Positions 40,407 to 49,312 of a DNA stretch of 64,000 nucleotides are shown here, piece by piece. The DNA is taken from the NCBI RefSeq assembly GCF_000496755.2, contig NZ_AYKS02000123.1, forward strand, positions 62,001-126,000, in the 5' to 3' direction. Under the pieces are notes generated by a model. That model did not search any database and had not been told where the DNA came from. It saw nothing but the letters and a program-made list of their open reading frames with translations. The stretch is from Serratia sp. DD3 (GTDB lineage: Bacteria > Pseudomonadota > Gammaproteobacteria > Enterobacterales > Enterobacteriaceae). A program made the position numbers and the translations under genes. Within the stretch, counting starts at the first letter, position 1. Each line of letters starts with the position of its first letter.

Positions 40407-41624
40407 ATGATGACGGGACTTTCCGGTAAACATATTGTGCTGGGTATCAGTGGCGGTATCGCTGCTTACAAATGCCCAGAGTTGGTACGGCGACTGCGCG
40501 ACAGGGGGGCAGAGGTACGGGTGGTAATGACCACCGCCGCCAAAGCATTTATTACCCCACTGACACTGCAAGCGGTTTCCGGCCACCCGGTTTCCGACGA
40601 TCTCCTCGACCCTGCGGCGGAAGCTGCCATGGGACATATCGAATTAGGTAAATGGGCTGATTTGGTGATCCTGGCTCCCGCCACCGCTGATCTGCTGGCT
40701 CGTATCACCGCCGGTATGGCTAACGATTTGTTAACCACCGTCTGCTTGGCAACCGATGCCCCCATCGCCGCAGCCCCGGCCATGAACCAGCAAATGTATC
40801 GCGCAACCGCCACCCAAGCGAATCTGCAAACCTTGCAAGCCCGTGGTTTGCTATTATGGGGGCCAGATTGTGGCAGCCAGGCTTGTGGCGACGTTGGGCC
40901 TGGGCGCATGTTGGACCCTCTGCAGATCATTGAACTGGCAGAGAGCTATTTTTCTGCGCCACAAGATCTGAAACAATTAAAAATTATGATTACCGCGGGT
41001 CCTACTCGCGAGGCGCTGGACCCAGTGCGCTTTATCAGCAACCACAGCTCCGGCAAAATGGGCTTTGCCATCGCCCATGCTGCTGCTGCTCGTGGTGCAC
41101 AAGTGACGTTAGTGGCCGGGCCGGTAAACCTGCCAACGCCCCCTGGCGTAACTCGTGTGGATGTCATCAGTGCACTGGAAATGGAACAAGCAGTAAAGCA
41201 ACAGGTCGAACAACAAGATATTTTTATTGCCTGTGCCGCCGTCGCTGACTATCGGGCAGAGCAGGTTGCCAATGAAAAAATCAAAAAACAGGGTGATACC
41301 ATCACCCTTAAAATGGTAAAAAATCCCGACATCGTTGCGGGTGTTGCCCTGATGAACAAAAATCGACCTTTTGTCGTCGGGTTTGCGGCAGAAACCCAGA
41401 ATGTGGAAGAATACGCCCGGCAAAAACTGGCGCGTAAAAAACTGGATTTAATCTGCGCTAACAATGTATCGCTTGCAGAGCATGGTTTTAATAGTGATAC
41501 CAATGCACTGCATCTTTTTTGGCAAGATGGAGAAAAACGCCTCGCCCATAGTGACAAGGCATCCCTTGGCCAACGTTTAATAGACGAGATAATCAGCCGT
41601 TATGATGAAAAAAATCGACGTTAA
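40407..41624 (+). CDS. coaBC: Bifunctional phosphopantothenoylcysteine decarboxylase/ligase
   Basis: CoaBC couples cysteine to phosphopantothenate with CTP and decarboxylates the product, both for CoA synthesis. The 405-residue protein has an N-terminal flavodoxin-like CoaC half ([10 protein letters not shown], the PAMN motif, and [10 protein letters not shown] with the active Cys). The C-terminal CoaB half has [10 protein letters not shown] and KIKKQ. It overlaps dut by 23 bp. Confidence 0.97.
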   Translation: MMTGLSGKHIVLGISGGIAAYKCPELVRRLRDRGAEVRVVMTTAAKAFITPLTLQAVSGHPVSDDLLDPAAEAAMGHIELGKWADLVILAPATADLLARITAGMANDLLTTVCLATDAPIAAAPAMNQQMYRATATQANLQTLQARGLLLWGPDCGSQACGDVGPGRMLDPLQIIELAESYFSAPQDLKQLKIMITAGPTREALDPVRFISNHSSGKMGFAIAHAAAARGAQVTLVAGPVNLPTPPGVTRVDVISALEMEQAVKQQVEQQDIFIACAAVADYRAEQVANEKIKKQGDTITLKMVKNPDIVAGVALMNKNRPFVVGFAAETQNVEEYARQKLARKKLDLICANNVSLAEHGFNSDTNALHLFWQDGEKRLAHSDKASLGQRLIDEIISRYDEKNRR

Positions 41625-42060
41625 GATCCTCGACCCACGTATCGGTCAAGATTTCCCATTACCGACCTATGCTACCCCAGGCTCTGCTGGTCTTGATCTG
41701 CGCGCCTGTCTGGACAGTGCTGTCGAGTTGGCACCCGGCGAAACCACTTTACTCCCCACCGGTCTGGCGATTCATATTGCCGATACCGGTCTTGCCGCAG
41801 TGATCCTGCCGCGCTCGGGTCTGGGCCATAAGCATGGGGTGGTACTCGGCAATCTGGTTGGCTTGATCGATTCCGATTACCAAGGCCAATTAATGGTGTC
41901 GGTATGGAACCGTGGCCAGAAATCTTTCACCATTGAACCCGGTGAACGCATCGCACAAATGGTGTTTGTGCCAGTTGTACAAGCGGAGTTCAATCTGGTG
42001 ACTGAGTTTGATAGTAGCGAGCGTGGAGCCGGTGGTTTCGGCCATTCGGGACGCCAATAG
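41602..42060 (+). CDS. dut: dUTP pyrophosphatase
   Basis: Dut hydrolyses dUTP to dUMP, which keeps uracil out of DNA and feeds thymidylate synthesis. The 152-residue trimeric enzyme shows all motifs: [41 protein letters not shown] and the C-terminal [11 protein letters not shown] that closes over the site. It starts inside coaBC, the conserved enterobacterial overlap. Confidence 0.98.
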   Translation: MMKKIDVKILDPRIGQDFPLPTYATPGSAGLDLRACLDSAVELAPGETTLLPTGLAIHIADTGLAAVILPRSGLGHKHGVVLGNLVGLIDSDYQGQLMVSVWNRGQKSFTIEPGERIAQMVFVPVVQAEFNLVTEFDSSERGAGGFGHSGRQ

Positions 42061-42279
42061 GGTTGCTCTATCTTAAGATGATCACTGAAAACCTTGCTGC
42101 CCAAAAGAGGAAGACATCTCTATGGCAAGGTTTACCCGACAATAAAATACCGAATACCAGGTCACACGCAGAATCATTGTCGGAGAAACTTTTGGCTTAT
42201 ATCCAGGTTGATTCAAATTGCCCGACAGCAGTTTGAAAGACGGTGGGTGTCGGCTGTTTTAGCAAGGGTCTTATTACAC

Positions 42280-42876
42280 ATGGCAGAAAAAGAAAATACC
42301 AAAAGGAATCGGCGCGAGGACATACTGCAGGCGTTAGCCCAGATGCTGGAATCCAGCGATGGCAGCCAGCGTATCACCACAGCCAAGCTTGCCGCGAACG
42401 TAGGTGTCTCTGAGGCAGCCCTTTACCGGCACTTCCCTAGCAAGACACGAATGTTTGATAGCCTGATCGAGTTTATTGAAGACACCCTGATAACGCGCAT
42501 CAATTTGATCCTGCAGGATGAAAAAGAGACACTCAACCGTCTGCGCCTAATTATGCTACTCCTACTTGGGTTTGCTGAGCGCAATCCAGGCCTGACACGT
42601 ATCATCACCGGGCATGCACTGATGTTTGAGCAAGATCGCCTGCAGGGTAGGATCAACCAGTTGTTTGAACGTATTGAAGCACAGCTGCGTCAGGTGCTGA
42701 AGGAACGTAAACTGCGTGAAGGGAAAGGCTTTAACGTTGATGAAACGTTGCTGGCCAGCCAATTATTGGCATTTTGCGAAGGGCTATTTTCACGCTATAT
42801 CCGGTCTGAATTCCGCTACAGTCCAACACAGGATTTCGATGCCCGCTGGCCACTCCTGGCAGCACAGTTGCAATAA
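42280..42876 (+). CDS. slmA: Nucleoid occlusion factor SlmA
   Basis: SlmA is a TetR-type DNA-binding protein that blocks FtsZ rings over the nucleoid. The 198 residues equal the E. coli length; the helix-turn-helix includes [20 protein letters not shown] and the dimer part includes [20 protein letters not shown] took the ATG at 42280, which matches the E. coli N-terminus ([14 protein letters not shown]); the longer frame to 42094 covers the dut-slmA gap. Confidence 0.97.
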   Translation: MAEKENTKRNRREDILQALAQMLESSDGSQRITTAKLAANVGVSEAALYRHFPSKTRMFDSLIEFIEDTLITRINLILQDEKETLNRLRLIMLLLLGFAERNPGLTRIITGHALMFEQDRLQGRINQLFERIEAQLRQVLKERKLREGKGFNVDETLLASQLLAFCEGLFSRYIRSEFRYSPTQDFDARWPLLAAQLQ

Positions 42877-42941
42877 TCTTTTGAAGTAGCGCTACTTAAA
42901 TAGTGATGAATGAGGTGCCGGGGTTAACCCGGCATCACTCT

Positions 42942-43583
42942 TTATACTCCGTACTGTTCGCGATACGCCCGCACCGCTGCCAAATGTTCAGCCATCTCCG
43001 GTTTCTCTTCCAGATAAGCAATCAGCTCCTTGAGCGTAATAATTGAGATCACTTTACAGTGATAATCGCGCTCTACTTCCTGAATTGCCGAAACATCAGC
43101 ACGGCCGCGCTCTTGGCGATCAAGGGAGATCAGCACCCCAGCCAAAGTGGCATGATGAGCCTGGATAATCTCCATTGACTCACGAATCGCCGTCCCTGCG
43201 GTGATCACATCATCCACCAGCATCACCCGCCCTTGCAGTGGACTCCCCACCAAAGTGCCACCTTCGCCATGATCCTTGGCCTCTTTACGGTTAAAGCAAT
43301 AAGGCATATCTCGGTCATGATGTTCCGCCAGTGCGACCGCGGTGGTCGTAGCAATGGGAATGCCCTTATAGGCTGGGCCAAACAGCAGATCAAAATCAAT
43401 ACCAGAATCCACCAAGGCTTCAGCATAGAAACGCCCTAATAACGCCAGATCGCGCCCGGTATTAAACAGGCCAGCATTAAAAAAATAAGGGCTGGTACGT
43501 CCCGATTTCAAGGTGAACTCACCGAATTTCAGTACCTGTTTGCTAAGCGCGAATTCAATAAACTGGCGCTGATAGGCTTTCAT
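42942..43583 (-). CDS. pyrE: Orotate phosphoribosyltransferase
   Basis: PyrE makes orotidine 5'-phosphate from orotate and PRPP in pyrimidine synthesis. The 213-residue protein has the PRPP motif [13 protein letters not shown] and the flexible loop with [10 protein letters not shown]. It lies downstream of rph, with an intercistronic attenuator whose read-through depends on coupled translation of rph. Confidence 0.98.
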   Translation of the reverse strand: MKAYQRQFIEFALSKQVLKFGEFTLKSGRTSPYFFNAGLFNTGRDLALLGRFYAEALVDSGIDFDLLFGPAYKGIPIATTTAVALAEHHDRDMPYCFNRKEAKDHGEGGTLVGSPLQGRVMLVDDVITAGTAIRESMEIIQAHHATLAGVLISLDRQERGRADVSAIQEVERDYHCKVISIITLKELIAYLEEKPEMAEHLAAVRAYREQYGV

Positions 43584-43641
43584 GACTCACTTTCCTCGTC
43601 TGAACTGTAATGTTTATGCTGTGGTTGCAAATTTAAGTTGT

Positions 43642-43665
43642 AAAAAAGGCGACTTCGTCGCCTTT
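43642..43665 (-). terminator. rph-pyrE intercistronic attenuator
   Basis: Read on the minus strand, AAAGGCGAC-GAA-GTCGCCTTT is followed by a T-run, 7 bases after the rph stop and about 60 before pyrE. In E. coli this hairpin ends transcription unless ribosomes on the end of rph track closely behind RNA polymerase slowed by low UTP. The layout here is the same. Confidence 0.92.
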
Positions 43666-43671
43666 GAAAAA

Positions 43672-44388
43672 TTATTCTGCCAACGCCGCTTTCTGCGCTT
43701 GAAAGATGGTTTCGATACCCCCACGGGCCAATGCCAGCAAGGCCAGCAACTCATCATGGTTGAACGGCTCACCTTCAGCGGTCCCCTGCACCTCGATCAT
43801 GCGGCCATCTTCCATCATCACCACATTCATGTCGGTTTCTGCTGCAGAATCTTCAACATATTCCAGGTCGCATAACGCTTCACCATTAACGATGCCCACC
43901 GAAACTGCCGCCACCAAGCCTTTCATCGGGTTGGTTTTCAATTTCCCTGCAGCAACCAACGCATTCAGCGCATCGGCCAGGGCCACACAGGCACCTGAAA
44001 TTGAAGCGGTACGGGTGCCACCATCGGCTTGCAATACGTCGCAGTCCAAAGTAATGGTGAATTCACCGAGTTTTTTCAGATCGACAGCAGCCCGTAGTGA
44101 ACGTGCAATCAGGCGCTGAATTTCCAACGTGCGCCCACCTTGTTTTCCTTTCGCTGCTTCGCGCGCATTACGGCTATGGGTAGAACGCGGTAACATACCG
44201 TATTCAGCGGTCACCCACCCTTGCCCCTGACCTTTCAGGAAGCGTGGAACGCCCTCTTCGACGGTGGCGGTGCACAAAACTTTGGTATCGCCAAACTCGA
44301 CCAGCACTGAACCTTCAGCGTGTTTGGTGTAGTGACGGGTCATTGTCAGGGGGCGAATTTGTTGTGGTGCTCTGCCTGCAGGACGCAT
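43672..44388 (-). CDS. rph: Ribonuclease PH, full length
   Basis: RNase PH trims tRNA 3' ends by phosphorolysis. The 238-residue protein begins [20 protein letters not shown] and has the core [20 protein letters not shown]. It is intact, unlike the frameshifted rph of E. coli K-12 whose loss reduces pyrE expression. The ATG at 44388 was chosen because the E. coli protein begins there. Confidence 0.97.
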   Translation of the reverse strand: MRPAGRAPQQIRPLTMTRHYTKHAEGSVLVEFGDTKVLCTATVEEGVPRFLKGQGQGWVTAEYGMLPRSTHSRNAREAAKGKQGGRTLEIQRLIARSLRAAVDLKKLGEFTITLDCDVLQADGGTRTASISGACVALADALNALVAAGKLKTNPMKGLVAAVSVGIVNGEALCDLEYVEDSAAETDMNVVMMEDGRMIEVQGTAEGEPFNHDELLALLALARGGIETIFQAQKAALAE

Positions 44389-44518
44389 GGGCTGTTTTCT
44401 CCGGCTTCTTATCAACAATTTGAGGCGTATTATACGAGCTTCGTGACGTTATGCCTATCCTGCCCTCAGGTGCAACGCTATAATCAACGCATCTTTAGCT
44501 ATTACAGGGTAAGCAACA

Positions 44519-45382
44519 ATGATCCGCAGTATGACCGCCTATGCCCGGCGTGAAATCAAGGGCGAATGGGGTAGTGCAGCCTGGGAGCTACGCTCTGTTA
44601 ACCAGCGCTACCTTGAAACCTATATCCGCTTGCCGGAACAATTCCGTAGCCTTGAGCCGGTGATCCGCGATCGTATCCGTGGCCGCCTGACTCGTGGCAA
44701 AGTGGAATGTAACCTACGTTTCGAACTCGACCCAAGTGCACAGAGCTCGATGATCCTGAACGAAAAGCTGGCAAAACAACTGGTTGAAGCCGCCAACTGG
44801 GTGAAAATGCAAAGCGATGAAGGGGAGATAGACCCCATCGATGTATTGCGTTGGCCTGGTGTCATGTCCGCAGAAGAACAGGATCTGGATGTCATCAGTG
44901 AAGAGCTGATGCAGTTACTGGAAAATACGCTCGACGATTTTATTACGGCACGCGAAAGCGAAGGTAGTGCACTGAAAGGCATGATCGAACAGCGGCTGGA
45001 GGGCGTAAACACTGAAGTGGCAAAAGTACGCACCCAGATGCCCAATATCCTGCAATGGCAACGTGAACGGCTGGTCAGTAAGCTGGAAGAAGCGCAAGTG
45101 CAATTAGAAAACACACGTCTTGAGCAAGAACTGGTGCTAATGGCACAACGCATTGACGTTGCAGAAGAGCTGGACCGTCTGGAAGCGCACGTCAAAGAGA
45201 CGTTCAATATCCTGAAGAAAAAAGAAGCGGTGGGCCGCCGTCTCGACTTTATGATGCAAGAATTCAATCGTGAAGCGAATACCTTGGCCTCAAAATCAAT
45301 CAATGCGGAGGTCACAGCCTCAGCCATTGAACTAAAGGTATTGATTGAGCAAATGCGTGAGCAAATCCAGAATATCGAGTAA
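44519..45382 (+). CDS. yicC: YicC family endoribonuclease-like protein
   Basis: This 287-residue protein opens MIRSMTAYARREIKGEWGSA and ends ELKVLIEQMREQIQNIE, with the YicC_N and DUF1732 regions. In E. coli, YicC has been linked to RNA decay (RyhB) and described as a new RNase type. It is divergent from rph. Its 3' end and terminator are duplicated at 48339, on the far side of an inserted segment; the stop codon here remains intact. Confidence 0.92.
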   Translation: MIRSMTAYARREIKGEWGSAAWELRSVNQRYLETYIRLPEQFRSLEPVIRDRIRGRLTRGKVECNLRFELDPSAQSSMILNEKLAKQLVEAANWVKMQSDEGEIDPIDVLRWPGVMSAEEQDLDVISEELMQLLENTLDDFITARESEGSALKGMIEQRLEGVNTEVAKVRTQMPNILQWQRERLVSKLEEAQVQLENTRLEQELVLMAQRIDVAEELDRLEAHVKETFNILKKKEAVGRRLDFMMQEFNREANTLASKSINAEVTASAIELKVLIEQMREQIQNIE

Positions 45383-45446
45383 TCATTCAGGAAGCATCAA
45401 CAAGCCGCATAAATCCAGAATGCCCGCATAACAGCGGGCTTTTTTG
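45371..45446. repeat. Direct repeat, left copy (yicC end plus terminator)
   Basis: The sequence AATATCGAGTAA TCATTCAG through the terminator recurs at 48339-48414 with about three substitutions in 75 bases. The two copies bracket about 2.9 kb that carries a single large gene. This layout is that of a site-specific or homology-mediated insertion that recreated the gene end. Confidence 0.88.
45422..45445 (+). terminator. yicC terminator
   Basis: GCCCGC-ATAACA-GCGGGC is followed by six T. It is the intrinsic terminator of yicC and lies inside the left direct repeat. The right copy at 48339 keeps the hairpin with a small change (CCCGC/GCGGG, then ATTTTTG). Confidence 0.88.
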
Positions 45447-45960
45447 TTATCATGAGCTAGCATAAAGAAGCAAGAAAGCACACTATTGCCATGTACCTCG
45501 CTTTGCCCCTCAAAAATTGGTCGAGATCGCCTTAAAATGAGTTTGGCCTGATGACTTGAACCAGCCTTGGCAAGATGTATCAATTTACCAGGCAATTCGT
45601 GACGGTATGGATCTTGCCCCATATCGGAGTTTTATTCTGTAAAATGACCATGGCCACGGCGAGTCGATAACAAAAAACTCTGAGAGGTGGTATCGATGCG
45701 AAAGAATCGGCGTGAAAAGGCTGCGCAGCACACGGCAACGATTACCGGCACAATCGCCAACACACCCAGGCGCATAAAGACACGAATGGGCCGAGTTATG
45801 GCCGCCGCCACAGTGCTGGTGGAGTCGGACAAGCCCAACCCGTACCCGATGCAGGTAATCGGCTTTGTCTGTTGGCGCTGGGATTGATGATCCACCGGCG
45901 GAGTTAACGGTTATCAGATAACGGTGCATACAGCTTCTCCGTCAAGAGTTTCCTACTCTA
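45447..45960. other. Insert left part, no recognisable intact gene
   Basis: About 510 bp between the left repeat and the 21-bp repeats. Its right half (45632-45895) is G/C-rich and open on the minus strand, with a hydrophobic stretch MRLGVLAIVPVIVAVCCAAF, but there is no clear ribosome site and I recognise no family. It could be the remnant of a membrane-protein gene. The left half shows nothing. Confidence 0.35.
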
Positions 45961-46104
45961 ATGAACTCCACCAATCTCATAACGGATAAGGAACAATTGA
46001 TCACGGATAGGCTTAACGTCATAACGGATTGTAGATCACTCGCCTTCTTACCACACAAGGCTACCCACTTAAAAAACTGTTCAAACATACAGTTATATTT
46101 TTAA
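45961..46104 (+). CDS. Possible 47-codon leader ORF spanning the upstream 21-bp repeats
   Basis: ATG at 45961 opens a frame MNSTNLITDKEQLITDRLNV that contains three LITD/VITD units with a 7-residue period and stops at 46104, 95 bp before the large gene. The same I-T-D heptads occur in that gene's product at residues 525-548. There is no clear ribosome site, so the frame may be only a by-product of an operator whose 21-bp period keeps phase. It could also be a real leader peptide or a duplicated gene fragment. Confidence 0.35.
   Translation: MNSTNLITDKEQLITDRLNVITDCRSLAFLPHKATHLKNCSNIQLYF
45979..46030. repeat. Upstream array of 21-bp-period repeats (3 copies)
   Basis: ATAACGGATA at 45979, ATCACGGATA at 46000 and ATAACGGATT at 46021 are spaced exactly 21 bases apart, two turns of DNA. 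They lie 170-220 bp upstream of the AlbA_2/GHKL gene, which has four more copies with the same period in its own coding sequence. An operator bound by that protein is a plausible reading. Confidence 0.85.
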
Positions 46105-46199
46105 TTTGGCGTTTTAATGATCCTTCCTGGACTTTCTTATCACTTAAACTAGGGTAAGATACGACCAATTTATACCCACAATACTCACATGGAGGTACA

Positions 46200-48233
46200 G
46201 TGTTCCGGATATCTGATCTGACAGATCTGCGTGCACTATCTGAATCCTCAGAGCTGGAGTTTAAATTGGCTCAAGGGAAAGATGGTAGAGGCAAGTTGCC
46301 GGATGACTTCTGGCCAACTTATAGCGCCATGGCAAATTGTCGCGGTGGATATGTTGTTTTAGGTATTCGTGAAAAGAAAGGTGAGTTCACTGTTGCGGGT
46401 ATTCCGGATGTTAATACCGTCAAAAAGCAGCTCTTTGACCTTGCAGGCAGCAAGAAAAAGGTAAACGTTAATCTTCTTACTGATCAGCTTGTTCAAACTG
46501 TCAAATTAGACGGCAAAGAGATACTTGTCATTGAGGTACCGATTGCAAGACGTGAGCAAAAACCAGTCTATTTAAACAATCAACCAATAACAGAAACATG
46601 GTTCAGAATGCATGAAGGTGACCATCGTTGTTCTGAAGAACAAGTTCGCAGGATGATGGCTGAACAAGTTGAAGAAAGCCGTGATAACCGCATTGTCCAG
46701 AACTTCGATATGAACGATATAAACCTAGAGAGTCTTCTGGCCTATCGAAACCTTCTTTCAGCCTCTAATCCAGTCCATCCCGCGTTAGAGCTAGACAATT
46801 TTGCATTCTTACGCAGCATCGGCGGATATAGAAAAGATCGCCAAACAGGTACTGAAGGTATGACTTTGGCAGGCATCCTCATGTTTGGAACATGGGAGGC
46901 CATACAAGACGTAGCTCCAAACTATTTCGTAGATTACCAAGAACGACCAGAAGCGAGAACAGAGAGAAGGTGGGTTGATAGACTCTGCCCTGATGGAACG
47001 TGGTCGGGTAACGTATTCGATTTCTACAGGCGTACATACCGAAAACTAATAGCCGACTTGAAAGTGCCTTTTGAACTAAAAGAAGGTATCAGGCAAGACG
47101 ATACACAAATACATACCGCTCTGCGTGAAGCGCTGGTAAACACCTTGGTACATGCGGACTATACAGGCCGGATTTCAATCATGGTCGTAAAAAGACCTGA
47201 TTTATTCGGCTTTCGCAATCCTGGGCTCATGCGTGTACCTCTTGAACAAGCGATAAAAGGTTACGAGAGCGATTGCCGTAATCGTCTTATGCACCAGATG
47301 TTTTTGATTATCGGTGCTGGGGAGCGCTCAGGCTCAGGGATTCCCAAAATATTTAGTGGTTGGAAGTTGGCCAACTGGCGTCTCCCCCGGTTGTATGAAA
47401 AAACAGAACCGGAACAAACACTGCTTGAACTCTCTATTGGTAACCTTGTCTCGGAAGAAACAGCGGCTCTTCTGCATTCCAAATTCGGAGACAAAGTTGA
47501 TCACCTAAGCGAGCTTGAACGCAGTATCGTAATTACAGCAGCGGTAGAAAAATGGATAGATCATGAACGGGCTTGCCAACTCACCAGCTTGCATTCTCGT
47601 GAAGTTACTCTTACGCTTCCTCGCCTCGTAACTGGCGGTTTTTTGATTCCACACGGTGAAAAAAGAAACAAATCATACACATTACCAGGGCAAGAGCTCC
47701 CCTCTCCTGAAGATGTTTTTGGTGTTAATCCGTTATCAACAAGCACACCCGATTCCCTACACGGCCAAATCATCACGGATAATACCTCTTTGATCACGGA
47801 TAGCAGCTACTTGATCACGGATAACGACGAGATAATAACGGATAACGAGCAAGAACGAGACGATCTGGGCCGTTTTGTTACAGACAAACTTCCTTATCCT
47901 TATATCGACAACCTCGATCACCTTTCTTTGTCGCTAAGGCAGCAACTAGAAGCAGCATCAGCATTAGCAAGAGAGAAAAAAAGACTCTCAAATGAAGTTA
48001 TGGATGAAATTATCCTTGCGCTTTGCGCAGGCCATTACATGCCGCTTAGTATTATTTCTAAACTGATGTCCCGCACCCCACAAAACTTGCGAGAGAAACA
48101 ACTAGTTCCTTTAGTAAGGATGGGAAAAATTCGTTTAGCCTTTCCTCATGCAAGAAGACATAAACGGCAGGGCTACATAGCTTGTGAAGTGGTGAATACC
48201 AGCATGTGTACAAAAAACAGCCCGAAAAGGTGA
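46200..48233 (+). CDS. AlbA_2 (Schlafen-like) and GHKL-ATPase domain protein with internal I-T-D repeats
   Basis: A 677-residue protein of the COG2865 type. An AlbA_2 nucleic-acid-binding domain (about 12-150, with MANCRGGYVVLGIRE) is followed by a HATPase_c_4 domain (N-box LREALVNTLVHADY at about 308, FRNPGLM, GAGERSGSGIPKI). Four heptads with IITDN/LITDS (residues 525-548) come next, then a basic C-terminal domain. The GTG start follows GGAGG by four bases. It is the only large gene in the insert and is AT-richer than the flanks. Such proteins are thought to be regulators, and some lie in defence loci; no partner is visible here. Confidence 0.8.
   Translation: MFRISDLTDLRALSESSELEFKLAQGKDGRGKLPDDFWPTYSAMANCRGGYVVLGIREKKGEFTVAGIPDVNTVKKQLFDLAGSKKKVNVNLLTDQLVQTVKLDGKEILVIEVPIARREQKPVYLNNQPITETWFRMHEGDHRCSEEQVRRMMAEQVEESRDNRIVQNFDMNDINLESLLAYRNLLSASNPVHPALELDNFAFLRSIGGYRKDRQTGTEGMTLAGILMFGTWEAIQDVAPNYFVDYQERPEARTERRWVDRLCPDGTWSGNVFDFYRRTYRKLIADLKVPFELKEGIRQDDTQIHTALREALVNTLVHADYTGRISIMVVKRPDLFGFRNPGLMRVPLEQAIKGYESDCRNRLMHQMFLIIGAGERSGSGIPKIFSGWKLANWRLPRLYEKTEPEQTLLELSIGNLVSEETAALLHSKFGDKVDHLSELERSIVITAAVEKWIDHERACQLTSLHSREVTLTLPRLVTGGFLIPHGEKRNKSYTLPGQELPSPEDVFGVNPLSTSTPDSLHGQIITDNTSLITDSSYLITDNDEIITDNEQERDDLGRFVTDKLPYPYIDNLDHLSLSLRQQLEAASALAREKKRLSNEVMDEIILALCAGHYMPLSIISKLMSRTPQNLREKQLVPLVRMGKIRLAFPHARRHKRQGYIACEVVNTSMCTKNSPKR
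47772..47844. repeat. In-gene array of 21-bp-period repeats (4 copies)
   Basis: ATCACGGATA at 47772, 47793 and 47814, then ATAACGGATA at 47835, are spaced exactly 21 bases apart and in frame, encoding the I-T-D heptads. The decamers equal those upstream of the gene, same strand and same frame, while the linkers between them differ. Confidence 0.9.
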
Positions 48234-48248
48234 GCATTCCTTTTTACC

Positions 48249-48270
48249 GTGTACACAAGGGTGTACACAA
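48249..48270. repeat. Paired GTGTACACAA after the insert gene
   Basis: GTGTACACAA occurs at 48249 and 48261, each containing the palindrome GTGTACAC, 16 bases after the gene's stop. It may be a protein-binding site or recombination mark; nothing else is recognised between here and the right direct repeat. Confidence 0.55.
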
Positions 48271-48338
48271 TAGAAAAGCGCATTATAAGAAATCCAGTAA
48301 TCAAAAGGATTTTAAGCCGACACTCAATGTATAAATCC

Positions 48339-48414
48339 AATATCGAGTAACCATTCAGGAAGCATCAACAAGCCGCATAAATCCAGAATTCCCGCATAAC
48401 AGCGGGATTTTTGC
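48339..48414. repeat. Direct repeat, right copy (yicC end plus terminator)
   Basis: This is the second copy of the yicC 3' end and terminator region, preceded by ATAAATCCA that also resembles yicC. It marks the right edge of the insert. The 197 bp from here to mtlR hold nothing I recognise. Confidence 0.88.
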
Positions 48415-48611
48415 TTGTTATGGAGCAGTATAAGGCAGCAATAAAACGCAACGTTTACATGAGATTGTCGGATGAGTGCGCATTTACCTGATGGCAGCCA
48501 CGAAGCAAAACCGGAATGTATCGGATCATTTCGTTGAAGCCACCTAAAAGGTCACTCTTGGTTCTGGGGCTCAACGCGAATTAGATGATATTCATCTATC
48601 TCGGTATGCTA

Positions 48612-49175
48612 CTACGATTTTTGCTCACCCAGTGGCGAGAGCCTGGACGGTTGTTTAGCACCAATGCCAGCCAGTAGTTCGGTAAGCGATAACACCATGG
48701 TGGAACGTACCATCTGTTGATAGCGCTGGTGTTGCATGGCAATCAACGACTCATCCGCTTCACTCGGCTGTAAAAAGGTGGGTACTGGGGGGAGTTCACT
48801 CACACAGTGCAGTTCACCAAAGGGCCCCAGGATTTCATCATCAATAAAGCGATATTCAGTGCCATCATGATTCAACTCTTCGCGCATTGCCATCAGCAAC
48901 TCGGCATCTTCATATTCATGCCGTGAAATAACCCCCAGGCCATACATCAGTTTAAGGCGAACTGAGAGTTCACCAAGCGGGCCAGCACCAGACAATAGGG
49001 GTTCGACGGCATACTTCACCGCATAATCGTCTTTACGAAATACCTGCACCACTAATACGTTCAGTGCTTCGGCTAACAACTCGACCGCTGCGATCAGAAA
49101 GCTACGTACCGTTTTGCCAGCATTCAGTTTTTCCAATACTTTGTTTTCAAATGCCTTTGTGTCAATCATCGTCAC
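48612..49175 (-). CDS. mtlR: Mannitol operon repressor MtlR
   Basis: This 187-residue helical protein contains AAVELLAEALNVLVVQVFRKDD and RLKLMYGLGVISRHEYEDAE, the MtlR family pattern. MtlR lowers expression of the mtl operon but has no classic DNA-binding fold and may act with other factors. It is the last gene of the leftward mtlA-mtlD-mtlR series, separated from mtlD by 137 bp. The DNA beyond its 3' end contains the insertion at yicC. Confidence 0.9.
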   Translation of the reverse strand: MTMIDTKAFENKVLEKLNAGKTVRSFLIAAVELLAEALNVLVVQVFRKDDYAVKYAVEPLLSGAGPLGELSVRLKLMYGLGVISRHEYEDAELLMAMREELNHDGTEYRFIDDEILGPFGELHCVSELPPVPTFLQPSEADESLIAMQHQRYQQMVRSTMVLSLTELLAGIGAKQPSRLSPLGEQKS

Positions 49176-49225
49176 TTTTCGAACAGCATTAGGGGTGCCC
49201 TTTCTTAGCGGAAATCAATATAGGC

Positions 49226-49247
49226 CAGGGCAAAAAAATTTGCCCTG
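49226..49247. terminator. Hairpin between mtlD and mtlR
   Basis: CAGGGCA and TGCCCTG form a 7-bp stem around a short A/T loop. It may reduce read-through from mtlD to mtlR or stabilise mtlAD mRNA; no T-run follows. Confidence 0.5.
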
Positions 49248-49312
49248 CATCCTAACCGTTATCCGTGAAGTAAGGGAGTGTTTATTGACACCGATTTATT
49301 GCGCCATGGAAT

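Noticed and set aside
42094..42279. Extended slmA frame upstream of 42280
   Set aside because: The E. coli-like N-terminus starts at 42280; the upstream codons lie in the dut-slmA gap.
44620..45327. Long minus-strand open frame (235 codons) opposite yicC
   Set aside because: It is the antisense of a conserved gene, rich in Ser/Arg/Cys as expected for a shadow, and has no ribosome site or family features.
47761..47844. 21-bp-period array considered as a CRISPR-like array
   Set aside because: Units are only about 10 bp with 11-bp linkers, lie in frame within a gene and have no cas genes nearby.
49255..49268. TCACGGATAACGG on the minus strand in the mtlD-mtlR gap, like the 21-bp repeat unit
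   Set aside because: It is a single copy without the 21-bp period and outside the insert, so chance is the simplest explanation.
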